A DNA stretch of 64,000 bases from Stieleria sp. JC731 (GTDB taxonomy: Bacteria; Planctomycetota; Planctomycetia; Pirellulales; Pirellulaceae): assembly GCF_020966635.1 (NCBI RefSeq), contig NZ_JAJKFQ010000003.1, positions 1 to 64,000 of the forward strand. Reading direction: 5' to 3'. Under the pieces are notes generated by a model. The model was given only the letters and a program-made list of their open reading frames with translations. It ran no database searches and was not told where the DNA came from. Below are positions 10,258 through 20,123 of this stretch, in pieces; the stretch's first letter is position 1, and each line of letters starts with the position of its first letter. The translations under genes were made by a program, and so were the position numbers.

Positions 10258-11763
10258 TCAGCTTGAGGCTCGCCCGGTTGCTTGGGTGATCTTTCTTAGG
10301 CGTTCGGCCAGTTCGTCGTTGAGGTCCAGATAGGGACAACGCCAACGCCAACATTCCTCACCGACACCTGGGATGTTCATCCGGGCCGTTTCGTCGAGGC
10401 TGAGTAGATCTTGTATCGGGGCGATTGTTAGCTTGGCTTTCGATTCCCAAATCAGTCGAATCATCTCCCACGCAACGTTGTCACTGTTTACGTGACGCTT
10501 TAGGTATGTGCGGAAGTTTTTCGATTCATCCGGAGTCATCTCTTTGTTAAACCAGCCGACGACCGTGTTGTTGTCGTGCGTTCCGGTATATGCAACGCAG
10601 TTTTCGGTGTAGTTGTGTGGAAGGTAGGGGTGGTCGACGAGGTCTCCACCGAATCCAAACATCAACACTTTCATGCCTGCAAGACTGTACTGCTCCATGA
10701 CCTCGTGAACATCCTCGGTGATTGTTCCGAGGTCTTCGGCGACGAAACGGTCGGCATCAATTTGTGCGAACACGGTTTCGAGAAAGTCGTGAACGGGAAC
10801 ATCCGCCCAATGTCCATTTATAGCCGTTTCTTCCGACGCGGCGACTTCCCAGTACTGGACCAAGCCACGAAAGTGATCGATGCGAATCACATCATACAGT
10901 TCCGTGTTGTGCCGAAATCGATCGACCCACCATTGATACTTTTGTTCTTTCAGCACGTCCCAGCGATAGACCGGGTTGCCCCATAGTTGTCCTGTCGCAC
11001 TGAAATAGTCCGGCGGCACGCCAGCGACCCATTCGGGCTTAAAGTTGTCTGCGAGCTTAAAACATTCTGGGTTGGCCCAAACGTCTGCACTGTCAGTTTC
11101 GACATAGATCGGCAAGTCGCCCATGACTTGGACGCCTTTACTGTGGCAGTACTCGCGGACGGCGTTCCACTGTTTCCAAAGAAGGAATTGAACGAACCGA
11201 TGGAAGTTCAACTGGTGTTCGTATAGCTTTGCAAATCGCTGCAGTTCGGCTTCGTCAGGCAAGCGAAACGGCTCTGGCCATTCGCACCAAATCTGACCAC
11301 CAAAGACTTGTTTGAGGACAACGAACTTCGCGTAGTCCTCGAGCCAATGAGACTGGCTATCGACAAAGGCAGAGAACTCGTCGGCGAATTTGCCAGTCTG
11401 TTGAAAGACTTCGAAAGCCTGCATCAACAAAGCTTCCTTGAGCATCTTGACGCGACGAAAGTGCGCCGGACCGCTTTCGCGAGCGTAGATGTATTCGACG
11501 TGTTCTTCCGTCACCAAGCCTTCTCGGAGGAGCACTTCTGGACTGACAAGCAGTGGATTAAGTGCGAACGCCGACAAGCTGCTGTAGGGAGAATTCCCGG
11601 TTAGCGAGCTGGTTACTGTCAGTGGCAAGATTTGCCAGACCGATTGTGATGCTGCGCTAAGGAAATCTACGAACCGAAAAGCTTCGGGACCAAGATCGCC
11701 GATTCCAAATCGTCCGGGCAAAGAGGTGACGTGCATGAGCACGCCGCTTTTTCGATCATTCAT
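10258..11763 (-). CDS. malQ: 4-alpha-glucanotransferase (amylomaltase), GH77
   Basis: Transfers alpha-1,4-glucan segments between oligosaccharides in glycogen/maltodextrin metabolism; cytoplasmic. At 501 residues it matches the short bacterial and plant DPE1-type enzymes. The N-terminus has the family LTSLPG and GIGDLG motifs. The nucleophile is Asp296 in RIDHFRGL, the acid/base is Glu343 in AEDLG, and the third acidic residue is Asp397 in GTHDNNT. The ATG start sits just upstream of the conserved SGVLMH opening, so the start is well supported. The gene stands alone, divergent from the fusion hydrolase at 12222 and convergent with the giant surface gene. No other glycogen genes lie in the window. 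Confidence 0.95.
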   Translation of the reverse strand: MNDRKSGVLMHVTSLPGRFGIGDLGPEAFRFVDFLSAASQSVWQILPLTVTSSLTGNSPYSSLSAFALNPLLVSPEVLLREGLVTEEHVEYIYARESGPAHFRRVKMLKEALLMQAFEVFQQTGKFADEFSAFVDSQSHWLEDYAKFVVLKQVFGGQIWCEWPEPFRLPDEAELQRFAKLYEHQLNFHRFVQFLLWKQWNAVREYCHSKGVQVMGDLPIYVETDSADVWANPECFKLADNFKPEWVAGVPPDYFSATGQLWGNPVYRWDVLKEQKYQWWVDRFRHNTELYDVIRIDHFRGLVQYWEVAASEETAINGHWADVPVHDFLETVFAQIDADRFVAEDLGTITEDVHEVMEQYSLAGMKVLMFGFGGDLVDHPYLPHNYTENCVAYTGTHDNNTVVGWFNKEMTPDESKNFRTYLKRHVNSDNVAWEMIRLIWESKAKLTIAPIQDLLSLDETARMNIPGVGEECWRWRCPYLDLNDELAERLRKITQATGRASS

Positions 11764-12221
11764 GCGAAAGGTCGTTGAACGTCAATCAGATACAAGGATG
11801 AAACGCATCGCTGAACAATGGAAGTTTCGTGCGACGACCGGTCATGAAATCTGGGGTCGTGAAGTCAATTGCTCAACAGTTCAGTGTACCCGGTGTCTAA
11901 GGGACTCGCGGACTTGCGTTTGATGTAAATCCGACATCATTCGCGGCGGAGCGGACAATCGCATGAATTGCAAACAAGGTTGATTCGGTTCCCCTTAACT
12001 TTGACGCTTCGCACCGATAACGAGCCATTGCGGGATCTAGGAAAGTGTCTGATTAACGACACAGGTCTGCCGTTGGGAACATCAATACACACCTTGATCG
12101 CAGAATTGCTGCTCAGCAAATGAAGTTCTTATGACGTAGACCCGGCCTCCCCCACGGGTGTGTCTGATACCTCTACAATCGAGCCGTTGGATTTCGTAGG
12201 TATTAGTATCAAGGCTACACT
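11764..12221. other. Intergenic region between divergent malQ and fusion hydrolase
   Basis: This 458-base gap must hold the promoters of both divergent genes. I could not pick a convincing -35/-10 pair. A 60-codon minus-strand frame (11937-12119) has no recognisable family and no clear ribosome site. No RNA gene was recognised. Confidence 0.4.
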
Positions 12222-15200
12222 ATGATCAACTCCGTCGAAGAGCTGGCTCGTGAAATCGGGCAGGCCAAGCAAAACCATGACTTAGAACGACTTGTCGAGC
12301 TCGAAAGCTGTTTTGTCCAGACGAAAGAGGCTGGGCCATTGCCGCTGGCGCCTCATATTGAGCTGGACCCTAAGAAGGTCAAAACCGCTGGCATTGCCGA
12401 AGAATCTGAACGTGTATTGGGACTGGCCAACGCGGTCGCCAAGGCAAAGCGAAAGATTTGGTTTCAGCGGCAGAAATGGACGAATTTTCGCAGACCGGTG
12501 ATTGTCAGCGAAGGCGATAGCTGGTTCCAGTATCCCGTTCGGCTTGACGATGTCATCGATGTCTTGATGGATGATCATTTAATCTTGTCGCTTGGCGCGG
12601 CTGGTGATCTGCTCAGCAACATGTTGTCCGATGGAGAGTATCTGAGAGCTATCGGCGAAGAAAACGCAGATATATTTTTGATTAGTGGCGGTGGCAACGA
12701 CATGCTACATGGTGGGCGTTTGGCGACCTTCTTGCGTCCCTATCAAGACGGTGATGACGCCGCATCTTTGCTACGTCCCGACCGTTGGAGTCAATTCCGG
12801 ACAGAGCTGCGAAGCAACTATGCGACGATCTTTAATTCGGTTGCCATACAATTCCCACACGTAAAGACGTTCTGTCATGGATACGATTATCCCATTGCTC
12901 GGGATGGCGGCAAATGGCTTGGCGGCCCGTTGGCATCACGCGGTGTTCCAAAGGAACTTTGGAATGATGTGATCAAGATTTTGATCGATCAGTTGAATGA
13001 AATTTTGATCGAGTTAGCTGCGGGATCGCGGGGAAAAGTCATTCATGTCAATTGTCGTAACGTCGTTGGCCCCAGCACGAACAGTTGGTATGACGAGCTG
13101 CACCCAAAAGATCCCGGATACAAAAAGGTTGCCAATCGATTTGCTCAATCAATACGTTCATCACTTCAGAGTCATCCGCCGGCGACTGAACTGGCAAGCG
13201 ATACCGTTGCACAAGCCGATTTAAAGACGCCCACAACGCCGAAGCTGCCACCGGTCGTTGCGCAACAGTTTTTAGCGCGGCAACAAGATTTGAGACTGCC
13301 TAAGCAGTTTAATCTTCGTGACAAAGCATCGACCTATGTCGCGACGGAGGCGATTATCGATCACGGGCGGTCGAAGGTCGGTCCTCTGTTGCGGCCTGCG
13401 CCATCCACCGCCGTTCCCCAAGATTCATCAGAACCAGTCGGTATGAAACCGGAGGACGTCGGAAGTCCCAAGATGGATGACGCGGCGTTGATTTCTGCGA
13501 AGATTCGGATGACGGTCGATAGCGTCCTTGAACAAGGGCGTTTGCCAGACACCGGTCTGGGAGCCGAGCCAAGTGAGGCGGATCAGCACCCAACGGACGC
13601 GGATTTGCTACGTCAATCTCCATGTTCCTCTTTGGACGCTTGGCAAGCTCATCTGCGAGCCGACCCGACTGCGATTGAGTCCTATAACGACTATGTCGAA
13701 GTCCGTCGAGAATTTGATCGAGAGGAATCGGTCAGTCGGATTGAGACGCGCATGGAGCTACTTCCAGAAAGCGATCTGTTTTTCCAAGAACGCATTATTG
13801 GTGCGTCAAATTTGGAACAGATCAATTTCTTATCGCGAGGCGAACGCGCTGCGCGAACTGTGGGGCGACTCTCGGTCATCACTGAATATGGGATTCCGGC
13901 CGGAACCGGGTCTGGATTTTTGGTCGGTCCGGGATTGTTGCTGACCAATCATCATGTCATCGCAACGATCGAACGCGCCGGATCGGGAAGCTACGTTCTG
14001 TTTGACTACGAGTACGACGCTGACAATCGACTGAAAAATTCAGAGCGATTTGATCTCACAAAGGAGTTGTTCTTCACCGACAAAGATCTCGACTTCACAT
14101 TCGTTTCGGTGGCTCCGACTGGTAGCCGCGGCAACAGAATCGAAGACTATGGCCGGATGAAATTGATCCGAGAGAGTGGCAAAGCACTGAAGGGTGAAGA
14201 GGTTTCGATCATTCAGCACCCCGAGGGACTGCCAAAGCAGATCGCGATCCGCGAAAGTACCGTCGTCGGTCGCAAAGACGCCTTTGTCTATTACTACGCC
14301 GATACCAATCGGGGATCGTCAGGTTCGCCGGTTGTTAACGATCAGTGGTTCCCGGTCGCACTCCATCACCGCAGTGTTCCTGACTATTACAAGCCATGTG
14401 AATACGTCGCGAACCGCGGGATTCGAATTAGCGAGATCTACAAAAGGCTGGAAACGCTTGCCGACGCTGGTAGCGACATGTGCCGGCGTATCATCGATCG
14501 ATTGGAGACCGATCCGGTTAACTCAACGACCGTTACGACGTCGACGAATTCGTTTGATTCTGCAGTCGTTGAGAGATTCGTCGAGCCATATCATGAACTG
14601 CCATACGACAACCGAGGCGGATACGATGATGAATTTCTCGGTCGACGCGTTCGTATGCCGATGGTGACCGATCCGGATGGTGTTGCCGCACCTCGCATTG
14701 ATGGGGCGACACAAAAGTATCTTTTGACCTATGAACACTTTTCGCTGGTGATGCACAAGCACCGGCGTATGGCCATATTTACTGCGTCAAATGTCGATGC
14801 GTCGCCAGCGAAAAAGCGTCCTGAACCTGGGAAAGGCTACAGCCGCAAGGCATTGGGCGGATTGGGCCCAAACGACCGAGAGAAATGGTTTGAAGATCCA
14901 CGAATCGCGTCGAATCATCAGTTACCAGATCGGTTCTTCGAAAAGGACGACGGCGCTTTTGATAAAGGGCATTTAACGATGCGGGCTGATGTCGCGTGGG
15001 GTAACGATTATTCCGAAGTCCGGCGAGCCAATGGAGATACATTTCACACAACGAACTGCTCACCTCAAGTCGCCGAATTCAATCGAGCTATTTTTGGGTT
15101 TCACGGCCTTTGGGGTGAGCTCGAGGAGATCGTGATGAAACAGGCGGCCGACGAAAAGTTGTGCGTGTTTGCCGGACCGATCCTGAGTAGTAGCGATCAG

Positions 15201-15455
15201 TCGTTTCGCGGAAAAGACAGCTCGGGTGAAGTGCTAATTCAGGTGCCGTCTGCGTATTGGAAAGTCATCGTTGCCAGAACCGATAGTGGACTAGAGTCAT
15301 TCGCATTCATTCTTGAACAAGACCTATCGGACACGCCACTAGAATTTTCGTTATCTGCCGAATGGAAACGGCGTCGCGTGAAGGTAAAAGAAGTCGAAGA
15401 CCGAGCAAAGTTCTTCAAATTTCCAAGTGAAGTCCACGACGCTGACGGAGCGTAA
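12222..15455 (+). CDS. Three-domain fusion: SGNH hydrolase, trypsin-like serine protease, NUC1 (DNA/RNA non-specific) endonuclease
   Basis: A single 1077-residue protein. Residues ~90-315 form an SGNH/GDSL hydrolase: Ser100 in GDSW, Asn159 in GGGND, and Asp291/His294 in DELH, so all blocks are intact. A proline-rich and charged linker (~320-530) follows. Residues ~545-740 form a trypsin/V8-like protease with His578 (TNHHV), Asp624 (DLDFTF) and Ser702 (GSSGSP). Residues ~800-1065 form a NUC1/EndoG-type nuclease with DKGH (His917; the family usually has DRGH) and a downstream NCSPQ...FN metal-site region. There is no signal peptide or membrane segment, so it is predicted cytoplasmic. It is monocistronic, divergent from malQ and followed by hairpins. 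Each domain is clear; the joint role is unknown. An effector or self-processing toxin/defence protein is possible, since protease-nuclease fusions occur in bacterial conflict systems. ATG start; no strong Shine-Dalgarno. Confidence 0.92.
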   Translation: MINSVEELAREIGQAKQNHDLERLVELESCFVQTKEAGPLPLAPHIELDPKKVKTAGIAEESERVLGLANAVAKAKRKIWFQRQKWTNFRRPVIVSEGDSWFQYPVRLDDVIDVLMDDHLILSLGAAGDLLSNMLSDGEYLRAIGEENADIFLISGGGNDMLHGGRLATFLRPYQDGDDAASLLRPDRWSQFRTELRSNYATIFNSVAIQFPHVKTFCHGYDYPIARDGGKWLGGPLASRGVPKELWNDVIKILIDQLNEILIELAAGSRGKVIHVNCRNVVGPSTNSWYDELHPKDPGYKKVANRFAQSIRSSLQSHPPATELASDTVAQADLKTPTTPKLPPVVAQQFLARQQDLRLPKQFNLRDKASTYVATEAIIDHGRSKVGPLLRPAPSTAVPQDSSEPVGMKPEDVGSPKMDDAALISAKIRMTVDSVLEQGRLPDTGLGAEPSEADQHPTDADLLRQSPCSSLDAWQAHLRADPTAIESYNDYVEVRREFDREESVSRIETRMELLPESDLFFQERIIGASNLEQINFLSRGERAARTVGRLSVITEYGIPAGTGSGFLVGPGLLLTNHHVIATIERAGSGSYVLFDYEYDADNRLKNSERFDLTKELFFTDKDLDFTFVSVAPTGSRGNRIEDYGRMKLIRESGKALKGEEVSIIQHPEGLPKQIAIRESTVVGRKDAFVYYYADTNRGSSGSPVVNDQWFPVALHHRSVPDYYKPCEYVANRGIRISEIYKRLETLADAGSDMCRRIIDRLETDPVNSTTVTTSTNSFDSAVVERFVEPYHELPYDNRGGYDDEFLGRRVRMPMVTDPDGVAAPRIDGATQKYLLTYEHFSLVMHKHRRMAIFTASNVDASPAKKRPEPGKGYSRKALGGLGPNDREKWFEDPRIASNHQLPDRFFEKDDGAFDKGHLTMRADVAWGNDYSEVRRANGDTFHTTNCSPQVAEFNRAIFGFHGLWGELEEIVMKQAADEKLCVFAGPILSSSDQSFRGKDSSGEVLIQVPSAYWKVIVARTDSGLESFAFILEQDLSDTPLEFSLSAEWKRRRVKVKEVEDRAKFFKFPSEVHDADGA

Positions 15456-15460
15456 GCGTC
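15438..15460. repeat. Small palindrome spanning the stop codon of the fusion gene
   Basis: Arms GACGCT (15438-15443) and AGCGTC (15455-15460) flank an 11-base loop that contains the TAA stop at 15453-15455. With the adjacent hairpin at 15483 it looks like a palindromic repeat unit that has settled at the gene end. Confidence 0.45.
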
Positions 15461-15482
15461 GCATCCGGCTTGTGTTCATAAA

Positions 15483-15506
15483 TGCCGAGTCGAAGGCGAC
15501 TCGGCA
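15483..15506. terminator. Hairpin, probable bidirectional terminator
   Basis: Perfect 10-bp stem TGCCGAGTCG / CGACTCGGCA with loop AAGG, between the convergent fusion gene and the minus-strand gene ending at 15587. There is no run of T after it, so factor-independent termination is not certain; it could also be a REP-type palindrome. Confidence 0.55.
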
Positions 15507-15586
15507 CTCTACCGGTCGTTGAATCAGAAACTTTCGAAGGGTTGCACATTCGAGCGGTTTGCGAAACGAACTACTTGATCGGCTGG

Positions 15587-16183
15587 TCAGCGTCCCTCGA
15601 TTGTGGATTCAAATGTTTTGCGGTCTAAAATCTTTGGCGGTTCGCTTGTTAGGAAGAAGAAGACGACAGAGATAATTGCGACCGTGGTTAAAATGCCGGC
15701 CAGCATGATCAAGTAGCGGATGATCGATGCGGTCAATGCTTTGGGTTTGCGAGGCAGCGGTTTGCGATCAAGCTTCTCCGCTTTCGAGAGATCGTACTCC
15801 GGTGGCGTTTCGACATGGTTGAGCAATTCTTTTGCTCGATCACTTGCCTGTTCCGAATCAGGATTCGCTGATGGGGCGATCACTTGCCCGACGGGTTGGT
15901 GCAGGCGTTTGTCGATGGCATCTCGTAGTGGCGGTAAGATCCAGTTCATCGACAGGATCTTTGACTTGCTGACCGCATATCGACGCATTTCAACGAGTAG
16001 CTCAACCAGTTCAGGCGGAGCACCTTGCACCCCGCGCAGATCCAGTGGAACACGGCGTGTGTGTTTATCGATTTCTTGTGTCAGTGTTGATCTCAATAAG
16101 GTCACGTCCATTCCATCGAACCAATCGATCCGGACTGGAGCTTCGCCGGACAAACGGTCCATGTGCTTATCCAAACGCGACAT
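15587..16183 (-). CDS. STAS-like domain protein with C-terminal membrane anchor (unknown function)
   Basis: 198 residues. The N-terminal ~95 residues have the alternating pattern of a STAS-like fold (a strand ending PLDLRGV, then a helix rich in L/E, then a strand ending MNWILPP), but identity is too low to be sure. A charged linker (~96-150) leads to a single membrane helix at about 158-183, followed by a short tail. Topology would place the STAS-like part in the cytoplasm. ATG start. It is separated from the upstream yhaN-like gene by 373 bases, so it is probably its own unit. No family name is claimed. Confidence 0.6.
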   Translation of the reverse strand: MSRLDKHMDRLSGEAPVRIDWFDGMDVTLLRSTLTQEIDKHTRRVPLDLRGVQGAPPELVELLVEMRRYAVSKSKILSMNWILPPLRDAIDKRLHQPVGQVIAPSANPDSEQASDRAKELLNHVETPPEYDLSKAEKLDRKPLPRKPKALTASIIRYLIMLAGILTTVAIISVVFFFLTSEPPKILDRKTFESTIEGR

Positions 16184-16556
16184 CCGAGCTGGCCTCGCGG
16201 AAATGAATTTTCTGACAACTGCATCACTGACGTGCTTTGACCACGAGGCGATCTGTTTGCGAACGCCAGCGGTAAGACCTGGGAACTCGAAAGCCCAGCG
16301 TGGTTTAGACCGTACCTGTGAAAAGGTAATCAGGTGCCCCTCTGTCGGCTGCGCGTTGTGGTCCGACCGAAAACTGATTCATCGAAACTTCAAAAGCACC
16401 AAACAGGCTGTTCATCAGATCTGAACAGAGTGAGTCGAACTGTATGACTCTCAATACGTGCGTACAGTTAGACACGACGAAGTTGACGCGTCAGAACTGA
16501 ATCCAACGCGGACAGAGGTTGGCTCGGATATTGAATCGAGTCGGTATGGTTTCAAG
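16184..16556. other. Intergenic region, no feature seen
   Basis: A 373-base gap between two minus-strand genes. A plus-strand open frame crosses it (15720-16424), but it is mostly antisense to the STAS-like gene and looks like a shadow. No terminator hairpin or RNA gene was recognised. Confidence 0.4.
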
Positions 16557-19500
16557 TCAAGTCGGCAAGCGATGCACATGGAATTGTTCTTCTGCCAAGG
16601 TCTCGGTAGCCAAGTCGAGAACATGTTCGTGGTGTGTGAACATCAAAACCTGAGTCTTGGCCGATAGGTTTGAGAAAAGCTTCAAACCCGCAGCCGCTCT
16701 CTCGTCATCGAGCTGAATGAGGCAGTCGTCAACGATCACAGGAAACTTTCGACCGCTGGACAATTGATGTTCGATCGATGCGAGTCGCATTGCCAAGAAC
16801 ACCGAATCACGCGTCCCGTCGCTCATCAATTCCACCGGGACCGTCTGCTCAATTCCGTTTTCGGATTGCTGAACGCCAACGAGCGCCCAGCGATCTTTGT
16901 CGTCGTATTCCGGGCGGAGTCCCTTGTACTTGCCCAGGGTCAATTGCGAGAACGCATCGCAGGCAATTTTCAGAACGGGGCTTTCGTTCGCGCGTCGGTA
17001 GTGATCAATCGACTGTCGCATGATCATCGAAGCGACTCGCAGCCGAGCCCATTGCTCGGCGTGGTGGCTGATTCGACCGAGAGCCATTTGAAGATCCTGG
17101 TTCAGGATCGCTGCACGGTCGCTACCGTCGATTCTGTCGCGGTCGTTTTTCAATGCCCCAATATTTTGATCGACCTCGGTCCGCAGTTTTGAAAGTTCCT
17201 CAACCTGAGCAGACAGCTTCTCCATCGTATCGGTGATTTCGATCGGATCGAAAGATTCGACTTCGATAGCGAACTCTTCTGGATTGTTGCTGCCGGCCAT
17301 CGAAATCAGTTCGCGATTACTTTGATCAAAGTCCTGTTGTGCGGAACGTTTTGCGGCGGCCTTTTGTTCTACATCGGGAAGGTCGTCAACACTCGCCACG
17401 CCAGCTTCATCACAGAGCTGTTTCAGGATCGTTGAAGCTTCTTGCAAGGCTTCGTTGGCTTGGGCCAACTTCGTTTCGATTTCTTTGATTCGATCAACCG
17501 TTCGCTTTAACTCGGCGTCTGCTTCACGCGCGGCCTGCAGTCGCTCATAAAGTGATTTAGCAGTTTGACCTGACGACATCGCATCGTCGGCTTCGTGTTC
17601 CACTAGGTTGGCTATCGTGATGACCCGCTGGTCAAACTCTTTTTGCTCACGCGAGAGAGCTTCAATGCGTTCGGCTGTGTTGTCACGCTCACGTTTTTGT
17701 TGGAACAGCTCGGTGATCTTTTTGATCTTCGCGTTGACCACAGATGGTGTTGCGGACGATTCGCGAACGATATTCGCCGTCGCTTGCTGCCATTGTTCCT
17801 CCCATTGCTGTCGATTGGTGCGGCAGCTCTCGAACTTTGACTGTGCCGCAGGGATCGCGGCAGCCAATTCATCGCGTTTGGTCTGCAATTGATTCCGCCG
17901 AATCCAAGCACTCTGTAGTTCGCCTTTGAGACCGATGGCGGCATCATGCAGTGATTCGAACTCCATTGCGTCGATGTCGATTGAGTTTTCGCTGGCTTGT
18001 TCAATCGTTTGACGCTGCGACCATGCGAGAGCTAGCGCATTGGAAAGCCGCGTGGACATCCGCCGAATTTTCTCTTCGTTCTGTGCGAACAAGGATTCGG
18101 CTTGGCTGAGTGAAGTTAGCTTTTCGACGAGTCCTTGGTGCCGATTGACCCATTGACGCATTTCGGAGACTGTTCCGGGAGCGACGCCTCGGTCCTGCCA
18201 CAACGCTTCCCACCGGATGGTGACTTCTTGGAGTTCGTCGATGATTCCTTCTAAGTCATCGCTCAGTTTTGCCGCTTCGTCGGACAACTGGGCAATCTCG
18301 TTACGAATCGAATCCGCTTTCACAACCTTTTCTTGTTGATGCCGCAATGTATCGACCATCTGATCTGACTTGCGGATTTCGTTGCGGGTTTTTTGAGCGG
18401 ACTCCAGACGTTCTTCGTCGGTTTTTGCTGCGATCCAGCGGTCCACCATTTGATCACGCAGTTCACGTGACTGTGCCAGTTCCTGCTCGGTCGGCAGGGC
18501 ATGTTCGGTTTGCAGCTGGGTTAGTTCGGCCTCAAGTGTCTGGCGGCGTTTTAATAGTGAGGAACGTTGGTCTTTTAGTTGATCGATGCGGCGGTGGCAT
18601 TGACCAAATGTTTCATCGCAGTCGTCGATCTGTTGTGGCGAAGGCGGCGTGAAAGTCTTGATGTCTTCAAAGGTTTGCTTTCCGAGTCCCAGTGCGACAG
18701 CAATCTGTTGACACTCCGAACGGCCCGATTCTAGGTCGGTCTTTCGTTGGTCTTGCGCCGCAAGGATTTCTCGCGGAGGACCGATCTCACCGAGGACGGT
18801 TTCGAGCGTTTTTGGGTCCGAAGTGGTTGGAGTTTGCTCCAATTCTTCGTCCAGTTCATCAAGTTCGCGTTTCAACGTCCGTACGTGTTCGCCAGCGTCT
18901 TGCTCGAGTTGGCGGAGCACTTCCGCGTTTGCAGCGAGCTCACTGATGCGAGTGTGTGCGGCGTCGGAGATTTGAAGTTGTTTGATCGCTTCTTCAAGTT
19001 CGGCGATCCCGGCGTCTTCTGCGATTTCGATATCGAGGTCGGTGAGCGATCGCCGCAACTGTCTATCATGATCAGCAAGGACGCGTTTAAGTCCGGTGCG
19101 TTCGGTTTCGGCCGCCTGACGGCTGGCGACATCCAAAAACAAAGCGACGACCGATTCGGCATTGTCCAAAATCGCAGCGTCTGGCGTTAATTGCACCTGC
19201 TTATCTTTGGCTAGCTGCAGCTCTGATTGCAGTTCTTCAGAACGTTTGCGATGAGAGACGCAGTTGGCGTTTGCTTCGCGTCGACGCGCGGTGAAGTCTT
19301 CATCGAGAGCAGGAACGCTTCCCAATTCGTCCAAACGTTTTTGCGCATGCCGCCAAAGTGGGACGACTTTGCAAGCCGACGAAAACGCTTTGTAACGCAA
19401 AAGCTGTAGTCGGATATCGGAGATCTGGACGTTAACTTCGACGGACTTTCGTTCTGCCTGTTCGATCTGTTCGCAAAGGGTCCGGTACTGGGCCGGTGGC

Positions 19501-20114
19501 CTTTGAAGTTCTTTGATCTCGCCCCGCTTGCTTTCCAAATCGGAAATCGCGGCATTCAAAACAGTCTTACGTGCTCGCGCGGCAAACAGCTCACGTTCTT
19601 CGTTTTCAAGCTGTGAAAGAATGGCACGAAGTTTTCCTACGCCGGCACCTGCGGCGAATAGGATTTCGCCCAATTCACCTTGGGATTCTAGAATCGCTTT
19701 GCCACCTTCGATTAATTGTTCATGTGACAGTGCGAATCGGTGGTGAAACGTGGCTTCGTCGATGCCGCCTAACGCGAGAGTCAGTTCCTCGTCCTTGAGC
19801 GCGGTTTTTCCATCGGCACCAAGGATCGTATTTTGGCGGCCTTTACGGCGAATGAATTGGAGACGCTTGTCTTCACCGGTATGCAGCGTCGCACCGATCC
19901 GAAGTTTGGCATTGTTGTGAAGATAATTATCTGTTGTGACCGTCGGGAAACCGAACAGCAACGCCGTGATGGCACGTAGGCATGTCGACTTGCCCGATTC
20001 ATTCGGCCCGTAGACAACATGAAATTGGTGGGGACCAGCGGAGAGATTGATCTCGTGATCGGTAAAACTTCCGAAGGCCAGTAGATCAAGTTTTTCGATA
20101 TACATTTCAGACAC
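16557..20114 (-). CDS. yhaN: SbcC/Rad50-like SMC-type ATPase (YhaN-type)
   Basis: ATPase subunit of a Mre11-Rad50-like complex acting on DNA ends. It has 1185 residues: an N-terminal half-ATPase with Walker A GPNESGKST (36-44), long coiled-coil arms (~180-1030), and a C-terminal half with the signature LSDGTRDSV followed by Walker B VIVDDCLIQLDD and the switch His in FTHHEH. The family's zinc-hook CxxC is not evident in the middle; YhaN-type proteins, unlike SbcC, commonly lack it. The neighbouring nuclease gene ends 9 bases upstream, so the two are co-transcribed. The start MSEMYIEKLDL matches the family opening. The symbol is by family resemblance to Bacillus YhaN. Confidence 0.88.
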   Translation of the reverse strand: MSEMYIEKLDLLAFGSFTDHEINLSAGPHQFHVVYGPNESGKSTCLRAITALLFGFPTVTTDNYLHNNAKLRIGATLHTGEDKRLQFIRRKGRQNTILGADGKTALKDEELTLALGGIDEATFHHRFALSHEQLIEGGKAILESQGELGEILFAAGAGVGKLRAILSQLENEERELFAARARKTVLNAAISDLESKRGEIKELQRPPAQYRTLCEQIEQAERKSVEVNVQISDIRLQLLRYKAFSSACKVVPLWRHAQKRLDELGSVPALDEDFTARRREANANCVSHRKRSEELQSELQLAKDKQVQLTPDAAILDNAESVVALFLDVASRQAAETERTGLKRVLADHDRQLRRSLTDLDIEIAEDAGIAELEEAIKQLQISDAAHTRISELAANAEVLRQLEQDAGEHVRTLKRELDELDEELEQTPTTSDPKTLETVLGEIGPPREILAAQDQRKTDLESGRSECQQIAVALGLGKQTFEDIKTFTPPSPQQIDDCDETFGQCHRRIDQLKDQRSSLLKRRQTLEAELTQLQTEHALPTEQELAQSRELRDQMVDRWIAAKTDEERLESAQKTRNEIRKSDQMVDTLRHQQEKVVKADSIRNEIAQLSDEAAKLSDDLEGIIDELQEVTIRWEALWQDRGVAPGTVSEMRQWVNRHQGLVEKLTSLSQAESLFAQNEEKIRRMSTRLSNALALAWSQRQTIEQASENSIDIDAMEFESLHDAAIGLKGELQSAWIRRNQLQTKRDELAAAIPAAQSKFESCRTNRQQWEEQWQQATANIVRESSATPSVVNAKIKKITELFQQKRERDNTAERIEALSREQKEFDQRVITIANLVEHEADDAMSSGQTAKSLYERLQAAREADAELKRTVDRIKEIETKLAQANEALQEASTILKQLCDEAGVASVDDLPDVEQKAAAKRSAQQDFDQSNRELISMAGSNNPEEFAIEVESFDPIEITDTMEKLSAQVEELSKLRTEVDQNIGALKNDRDRIDGSDRAAILNQDLQMALGRISHHAEQWARLRVASMIMRQSIDHYRRANESPVLKIACDAFSQLTLGKYKGLRPEYDDKDRWALVGVQQSENGIEQTVPVELMSDGTRDSVFLAMRLASIEHQLSSGRKFPVIVDDCLIQLDDERAAAGLKLFSNLSAKTQVLMFTHHEHVLDLATETLAEEQFHVHRLPT

Positions 20115-20123
20115 GCTCGCCTC

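Noticed and set aside
15720-16424. 234-codon plus-strand ORF
   Set aside because: It is antisense to the STAS-like gene over most of its length and Ser/Arg-rich, as shadows of coding DNA here usually are.
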